A stretch of DNA of 64,000 nt from Lumbricus terrestris (Eukaryota; Annelida; Clitellata; Crassiclitellata; Lumbricidae): the NCBI GenBank assembly GCA_949752735.1, contig OX457038.1, forward strand, positions 17,631,081 to 17,695,080, in the 5' to 3' direction. The notes beneath the pieces were generated by a model. That model did not search any database, was not told where the DNA came from, and saw only the letters and a program-made list of their open reading frames with translations. This document shows, in pieces, positions 57,457-64,000 of this stretch (positions within the stretch are counted from its first letter, which is position 1; every line of letters begins with the position of its first letter). The translations under genes were made by a program, and so were the position numbers.

Positions 57457-59336
57457 CAGTGGCGGTTCTACCGGGGGGGCTGGGGGGCTACAGCCCCCCC
57501 AGCTGAAAAGTTAGCCCCCCTAGATTTTCCTAGCCCCCCCTATACAAATGTTAGCCCCCCCAGTTTAACGCTTAATCACCAAGGTCTCCTAATTCACTAA
57601 TTCATAGATGCTGTTCTGTGAAGCTTTGGTACTGTAACACAGCAATAATTATCACCTTTCCCAAACCTCTGCACTGTTGCTTCAATGAGAGTGCTCAGAC
57701 ACAAGCACATGTCTATCTATGCTAATAGCTGCCCTTCGACTACAGGGGACCCATGGGGTTTTCAAGCCAAAGTGAAGAACTAATAACGGCTTCAGCGGCT
57801 GAGTCTAAGTCATACACCAGCACTTAATTACCCTGTATGCTGTATTGGCACCAGCTTCATCCTTAGCTCACGATGACAGCGGGGCGGCCACGGGCCCCAA
57901 CATCAGCAGCCCAGATTGTCAGACAAGGCCAGGCCAGATAAGATCCCATGTGTACTATAAAAGTGTATACTGTATACTGTATATATGTGCATATGTGCAA
58001 GCTGGATAGTGTGTACTATAACCCGTTTGGAGCATGCACATGACTGTGTAGTGTGTACAATTGTACATCATTATAAATGGCCAAATTCAAATTGCGAGAA
58101 TTAAACAGAGAAACGTTGAAGAGTTAAACGATGAAGTTTTCGACGGCAATGATAATTCTACAGCAGGTATGTAAAATGGCATAATGAATCTACATAGAAA
58201 AGGATAAGTCAAGAGAGAATTCACCAGTTGCAGGAATATATTTGCCCGAAACATGAGCGCCCTCAAGTACTTTTGCAGAAGGCACAAACACAAAGGTGAC
58301 GGTTAGATGTTAGCAAGAGCGTGAAAATGCAAACAAGAAATTAAGAACATCGGTATTTTTTATAAGGGTTTTCCAACTAAATGTAAATTTATCAGTTTCA
58401 GGAAAACTGAGTTTATAATTTCAGATGCTGATGAAAATGTAAGATAGTTAGCCTAATTATCCTATTTTCTTAATGTCATTTAATTGGCCTACTTCATTAA
58501 GCAGGTGAATAGATAAGCACTAAGCAGAACACTCATATTATATTATATGACATGAGAATATTATGATATAAACCAAGTTTTGCGATGGAAGGAAGCCTAA
58601 AAAAGGACACTTGTACTCGACAAAATCTTTACTAAGCTTATACATGGCGCCGGAGGAATCACATTCAAAAAAGACTACTGTTCTTTTTTGCAACCTGACA
58701 GGTGAAAAAGTGTTCTGCAAACCTGCAAATAGATAGATTGGAGCTATTTTGTCTGTAAACTTATTTGGGCATGAGTTATTTGCTCAAAACTTGTGTTACA
58801 GTTACAATAATGAATCAAGTGCAGTGCAACAGACAAGTTGAACATGCAACATTAAATTGTGTGCTCTGTCGATTCTTCAGAAGATGACATACAACATTCT
58901 TTAGATACCCTTTGGCGCAGGGCATACAAAAACTGTCCTCTTAAGCCTTTTGTAAATTGTACTGTATTTTAGAAAAGCTAAAAATATTGGTTTTAACAAA
59001 AGTTAAGCATGACACGTTTTTCTTTGATGTGTTAATTGTAATCCTCAAAGAGAGAATTGAGGTACGAGTCTGTCTCAGAACCTGTTGCACTGTTCTTGAT
59101 TCATCATTGTAACTGTAACTCATGAACACAAGTTTTGTGCAATCAAAAACTTATTTATTCATTCGTTCATTCTTTTCATTCATTAAAAATGTTGTACTTT
59201 AGAAATCATTCTATTTAGGCGTATATGGAATGTCAGTTAGATAGCCTAATATCAATTTTTATGTGAATATATTGCTGAAACGGCAACGGGGGCCAACACA
59301 CTCAACTGCGTGATCATATACATCTATGGCCTATGG
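57457..59336 (+). mobile_element. hAT element 'A', left 1.9 kb, cut off by an inversion
   Basis: It starts CAGTGGCGGTTCTACC after the target sequence tacacgtg (57449-57456). Its right end is not here but at 61159-61227 in reverse orientation. The interior has C- and G-rich ends with repeated agccccccc (57490-57560) and no recognised transposase. Confidence 0.75.
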
Positions 59337-60358
59337 CAGCGTTTCCCAAACTGGGTTCCGCGGAACCCAAGGGTTCCGCGGGGCGAGCACAAGGGTTCCG
59401 CGAGAAGTTGAGAAAAAATAAATTTTTCTGATAAATTTTTCTGCAATACAGCATTTCAAGCAGCTTTTGAAAATGCACTGGAAGTTTGAAACTAGCGTCA
59501 ATCATCTTTTGTGTTTTGTCATCACCCGACCTTTCAGTGATTATTAGCAATCCAATAATTAGCCTAGTAGGCTATCATAGTATGTAGTTTGTATAAGCTT
59601 ATACATCACTGCTGAACGTAACGTAGGCCTTCATGTAGATCAGAGCTTAATTAGGCCTTAATCTGAACAGAGATGCAGTCATCTTTGTCACCGTAAAACG
59701 CAAGTTTAAAAAGAATCGCCAAGTCTGATCTTGTAGCAGTAGCAACAAATAGTGATTTTAATTTGTTTGGGTGAAAATTTGCCAAAATTAAGTGACTTTT
59801 ACGTGCGCTAGATAGGGTTCTAACCTCTTTTATTTAATTTAGAAACTTGGAACGCTTTCCAAAATCACACAATTTTTAATGGTTCTCGAGGAAACCATCG
59901 TTCAGAAATTGCAAATCATTTTCACGACCTGAAAGCAATTAAGCGAACTTGGTTAAATGCTTCCTTTTCATGAATTACGATAATAGGATACGAAATCATT
60001 CAATGAAGGTGAAAAGTAGCCAACTCTTCTAACGGTGACTACGAACTTCTAATTGACCTATCACGAATGAAGCAGAATTCCAATAAACCTTCACATTCTA
60101 ACCTCATGTAGGGCATACTCTTAGTAGGATCTACAAATCGTGTTTTTTAAAGCAGTGCAATTTAATCTTTCATGATTATTGTAAGAAAAATAAACCTTCT
60201 AAAATTTAGTGCATTTAGATATATAGGCTTATAATTATTAGTAGCCTCTACTTCCCGTGCGTTTAACATGATTCAATGCGTTTAGTTGAGATTGGGGTTC
60301 CGCCCGAAAATATTAGGACGCGAAGGGTTCCGTGGCCCAAAAAGTTTGGGAAACGCTG
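59337..60358 (+). mobile_element. hAT element 'E', copy 1
   Basis: 1022 bp, CAGCGTTTCCCAAAC to GTTTGGGAAACGCTG. The flanks are gcctatgg (left) and gcctagat (right), which do not match each other. They do match, in reverse complement, the flanks of copy 2. A frame of about 70 codons in it is shared with copy 2 and is not recognised. Confidence 0.9.
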
Positions 60359-60654
60359 GCCTAGATAACATTGTCAGAAAGAGGGAAACGGTTTGGGAGA
60401 GGGTGATGCGCCATTCCAATCAGAAATTTTGTGAATTTCCACGTTGCAATGGTGGCATTTTAAGCGGTCATATTAAAAAAATATGCCTCTCATAGACAAC
60501 TCCATCGCTTCGTACTCTGAGTCTTCCTTACATTAAGTTACATATTATATAATTATGGCGCTGCATAAAACGCCACAGATTAGTTCAGCGGTAAATAAAA
60601 ACAATAGTGGTGATGACGTCATCAGCTGATATCGTTGCTCGTCGCTCGAAATCA

Positions 60655-61158
60655 TATATAGATATTCGTTTAATTCGTGAAAAACGTCCAGGTTGACACA
60701 CCGCAGCCTGGTTACATGGTGAACATCAAGAGAGACAAACATCATAAAATTAAATTAAAACGTCTTACTAAAAAAAGATCATTGTTAATGAGATTGAATG
60801 ATTTAATGGTTGTAAGCGTTCTTGTAGAGGACTCTGGAAATAAAGTTTATGTTGTCCTTGTGCGGGAGCTGGAAATTATGACGTCGGGGTCGAAGGTTGT
60901 AAACCGTACTGGTCATTTGGGGAAATTGGTCGCGAAGGACATGACAACTGTTCCATATGACAGCGCGGAGCAAGCGCTCGTCAGATTCCTCAACCATATC
61001 AGCAGCAGAGGGCGAGGCATCAGGTAGAAATCCCATCCGCTGGATTCGGCGCAAGAAACGATCCAAGCGCAACCGATCTCCTTCCGTAGTAGACCCCCAC
61101 CAGGCAGGGGCGGCGTACATGAGGCGGGCAACAGTTGTGGCCTTCGTTACCACGTGTA
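60655..61158 (-). mobile_element. CR1-like LINE, right half (C-terminus and 3' tail)
   Basis: The minus strand starts with TACACGTG and continues VTKATTVARLMYAAPAWWG, later TVYNLRPRRHNFQLPHKDN and FISRVLYKNAYN, then a stop and a TA-rich tail. It takes up the frame exactly where 57456 leaves off (DALHV then VTKATT). Confidence 0.85.
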
Positions 61159-61227
61159 CAGTGGCGGTTCTAGACTTTTTAGACTGGGGGGGCTAAAAAT
61201 TGCATTAGCCCCTCCCATCCCATAGGC
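61159..61227 (-). mobile_element. hAT element 'A', right end
   Basis: On the minus strand it ends AGTCTAGAACCGCCACTG followed by TACACGTG (61158-61151). This mirrors the left end CAGTGGCGGTTCTA at 57457 and its flank tacacgtg. Confidence 0.85.
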
Positions 61228-62249
61228 CAGCGTTTCCCAAACTTTTTGGGCCACGGAACCCTTCGCGTCCTAATATTTTCGGGCGGAACCCCAATCTCAA
61301 CTAAACGCATTGAATCATGTTAAACGCACGGGAAGTAGAGGCTACTAATAATTATAAGCCTATATATCTAAATGCACTAAATTTTAGAAGGTTTATTTTT
61401 CTTACAATAATCATGAAAGATTAAATTGCACTGCTTTAAAAAACACGATTTGTAGATCCTACTAAGAGTATGCCCTACATGAGGTTAGAATGTGAAGGTT
61501 TATTGGAATTCTGCTTCATTCGTGATAGGTCAATTAGAAGTTCGTAGTCACCGTTAGAAGAGTTGGCTACTTTTCACCTTCATTGAATGATTTCGTATCC
61601 TATTATCGTAATTCATGAAAAGGAAGCATTTAACCAAGTTCGCTTAATTGCTTTCAGGTCGTGAAAATGATTTGCAATTTCTGAACGATGGTTTCCTCGA
61701 GAACCATTAAAAATTGTGTGATTTTGGAAAGCGTTCCAAGTTTCTAAATTAAATAAAAGAGGTTAGAACCCTATCTAGCGCACGTAAAAGTCACTTAATT
61801 TTGGCAAATTTTCACCCAAACAAATTAAAATCACTATTTGTTGCTACTGCTACAAGATCAGACTTGGCGATTCTTTTTAAACTTGCGTTTTACGGTGACA
61901 AAGATGACTGCATCTCTGTTCAGATTAAGGCCTAATTAAGCTCTGATCTACATGAAGGCCTACGTTACGTTCAGCAGTGATGTATAAGCTTATACAAACT
62001 ACATACTATGATAGCCTACTAGGCTAATTATTGGATTGCTAATAATCACTGAAAGGTCGGGTGATGACAAAACACAAAAGATGATTGACGCTAGTTTCAA
62101 ACTTCCAGTGCATTTTCAAAAGCTGCTTGAAATGCTGTATTGCAGAAAAATTTATCAGAAAAATTTATTTTTTCTCAACTTCTCGCGGAACCCTTGTGCT
62201 CGCCCCGCGGAACCCTTGGGTTCCGCGGAACCCAGTTTGGGAAACGCTG
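61228..62249 (-). mobile_element. hAT element 'E', copy 2, inverted
   Basis: Exactly 1022 bp, the reverse complement of copy 1 with no difference noticed in the parts compared. The flanks are ccataggc (left) and atctaggc (right). Confidence 0.9.
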
Positions 62250-62257
62250 ATCTAGGC

Positions 62258-63720
62258 ATTTCCAAAGGAACTTCTCCCGCCCCAGAAATGACTACTAGGA
62301 TTTTTCTACTTTTTGGGGGGCTGGGGCTGGAGTTTTGGGTTGCTGTTTACATTTTTGCATTATATGAACTGATGTAGCCAAATTTAACGTGATATAATAT
62401 ACTAATAGGCTTCTAAAGTAGGCCTTATTATGATTGTTAATTAATTAGTTAGGCCTAATTAAACTGAATGAACGAGCGTGCAATATATGTATATTCGTTT
62501 AATTCAATAAACAAGAGACAGAACGCTGTAGGTGGCCATTGTTATTCCTCTGTGTCAACCCGATTGTTTCAATAAAGAGAATAATTATTGTTATTATTCT
62601 TAATATTATTATTAGGTTTACATTAGCAAAATTAGCAGTATGGCTTCGTGGTTTTCAACCTTTTTCTAGTGACGGAACCTTTTGAAAGCATTCATTTGCT
62701 CGCGGAACCCTGCGCAGTTACTTGTCCAGTGCATCAAGAAATACATGCAGCTGACGCTTGTAAAATTGGATAATATTTAGTTAGGCCTATAGACATAGCC
62801 TACAGTTTTATACTTTTGACCAGGGCCGCATTAAGGGTAGGGCCTACTGCGGGCCCGGGTGCTGTGATGTCTTTGCGGACCCTCTTCTGTCAGCCACCGG
62901 TCCACCAGGCACATTATTATAACATCATTATACCATGCCTACTAATGAGTAAAGCCTAAGGATGCTAGAAGCCTATTCCAAAGAGTTGTCAGAAAAGGCA
63001 CGAGTTTGGTAGCCAGACGGCCAGAGTAACTGTTAATGCGGGTACGTGTCGTTTAGGAAGGTGGAGGATCCGCGGGGATCAGATGAGTGTGGGTATCAAT
63101 TCTTTTGAAAAATCTATTTGTCAGTTTTTGGGTGTAAATCTCAAGGCGTGATAACCAGAGCTTCTTATCCAAGTTTATCTACAGTTTGACCTCCCTGGAT
63201 TCTGTACTGGCAGCTTGCAAAATGGACAAAATGGAGCCTGGCTTATAGCAGACTTGGTTTATATAATTACAATGCTGGTGAATAAACATATCTTCCTGAT
63301 GTAATTTCAGTGTACTTTGAGAAATCTTCAAATTTTTTCATTAGTATTTAATTTTTTGCAGTTGTGATTATTTGCACTACAGCTGGATTCCACTCAAGTA
63401 GGCCATAATCGATAGACCCGCTGTTTGCATGGGCGCCCGCAGGAGGGTTGAAAGCCAATGGTCATTGTTACAGTTCTTAGAAAGAGCTTGAACATGCAAG
63501 GCAGAAAGTTATAACAGCATGCTTATTTCTATGGAGATCTATAAACGCAGAATTCTGACTTTCACTGTCTGTATCATTCGTATTATTGGTGCATTAATTC
63601 AAAAAAATTAGTTAAAGACCCAAAAGTAGTAGTTAAAAACATAGGTGTCAATTTTCACCATGGCAAAAGCGGTTGCGCATGTAATCTGCGCCACTTTAGC
63701 GTGGATCGAGTTGGTACACC
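62258..63720. other. Spacer with hAT-like scraps
   Basis: tggttttcaacctttttctag and cgcggaaccctgcgcag (62650-62720), and cagggccgcattaagggtag (62821), look like single ends of hAT elements without partners. TAGGCCTA lies near 62450 and 62785. No gene was recognised. Confidence 0.4.
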
Positions 63721-63778
63721 AACAGAATGGACAGAGACGGGACTGCAGGTTATAATGGACTAATAGACCATCTGCTCA

Positions 63779-63988
63779 GGCGAGTAGTCCATGGTGGAGT
63801 TCTGCCCTGGAACCACTCATCTATCCATGAAATCGATTCTTTCAAGCAATCGATCGTTGGAGATGTTGACCGATCAGTTCTACGAGAACCTGCATGCACC
63901 GAGAAAAAGGAAGGTCGCTTCTCAGAAATATACTTATTCACCAAAACGAATATCCTTATCGACATTTTCTTCTCATGAATCTCAATAA
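63779..63988 (+). other. Possible coding exon, unrecognised
   Basis: One + frame (from 63791) reads LTDQFYENLHAPRKRKVASQ, then KYTYSPKRISLSTFSSHESQ and a stop. The mix of charged and polar residues looks protein-like. No clear splice signals and no family match. It may be a chance frame near the window edge. Confidence 0.25.
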
Positions 63989-64000
63989 TATTGTGTATTA

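Larger units (their letters stand above)
60359..61227. other. Inverted segment between the two E copies
   Basis: Contains, reading on the minus strand: the last part of hAT element A (61227-61159), the right half of the CR1-like LINE (61158-60655), and then a piece resembling the hAT at 4611-5838. Its contents connect to the sequence left of copy 1, not to its present neighbours. Confidence 0.85.

Noticed and set aside
58081..58165. Possible short exon ending in a GTATGT donor
   Set aside because: No good acceptor, and it lies within hAT element A; too weak to call.
59314..59550. 78-aa frame shared with 62036-62377
   Set aside because: Conserved only because both lie in identical copies of a non-autonomous hAT element; no transposase or other motif seen.

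Overview
This window is nuclear DNA from an animal. It has spliced genes with GT-AG introns, spacer rich in A and T, and a very heavy load of transposons. The gene content is a conserved C19orf44-type gene and secreted CBM14/PAN-type proteins. Together with the transposon mix and a hugely over-represented octamer, TAGGCCTA, this suggests a marine invertebrate, possibly an echinoderm. The species is an inference; nothing in the sequence proves it.

Left part (1-16.3 kb): two tandem paralogous secreted-protein genes on the + strand. Gene A (1-3905) lacks only its ATG, because the window begins at codon 2. Gene B (11410-16289) is complete, with 4 exons and 302 aa. Both encode a signal peptide exon, a chitin-binding (CBM14/peritrophin) exon, a Thr/Ser/Gln-rich linker exon and a PAN/apple-like Cys-rich exon, all joined in phase 1. 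Their introns are homologous too, so each copy can serve as the empty site for transposons in the other. Gene A carries a hAT MITE and a LINE 3' end. Gene B carries a Helitron in every intron plus a LINE 3' end with a 12-bp target duplication. Between the genes lie a nested hAT pair, a 2.07-kb DNA transposon that I cannot assign, a Helitron and another hAT MITE.

Middle (16.3-26.6 kb): a decayed mariner, a hAT element whose right part was caught in a 1.35-kb tandem duplication, a second Tc1/mariner-type element with TIRs of roughly 230 bp, a small minisatellite, and one unrecognised intronless-looking gene on the minus strand (24049-24936).

Right-centre (26.8-44.5 kb): a young LTR retrotransposon (26772-32409) retains only gag and protease. 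It sits about 450 bp downstream of the stop of a nine-exon minus-strand gene (44491-32857, 791 aa) that I identify as the C19orf44/DUF4614 homologue. Its splice phases close perfectly across all nine exons. One intron holds a 1.3-kb array of 38-bp repeats, each with a CCAAT box; another holds a likely 51-nt cassette exon.

Right part (44.8-64 kb): hAT elements, CR1-like LINE pieces, a near-intact 5'-truncated LINE (54298-56572), a minisatellite of roughly 100-bp units, microsatellites, and two very short perfect palindromes each flanked by 8-bp direct repeats. From 56.8 to 62.3 kb the sequence records an inversion. Two identical 1022-bp hAT copies in opposite orientation have swapped target-site duplications, and the segment between them carries the missing half of a LINE and of another hAT that lie outside it.
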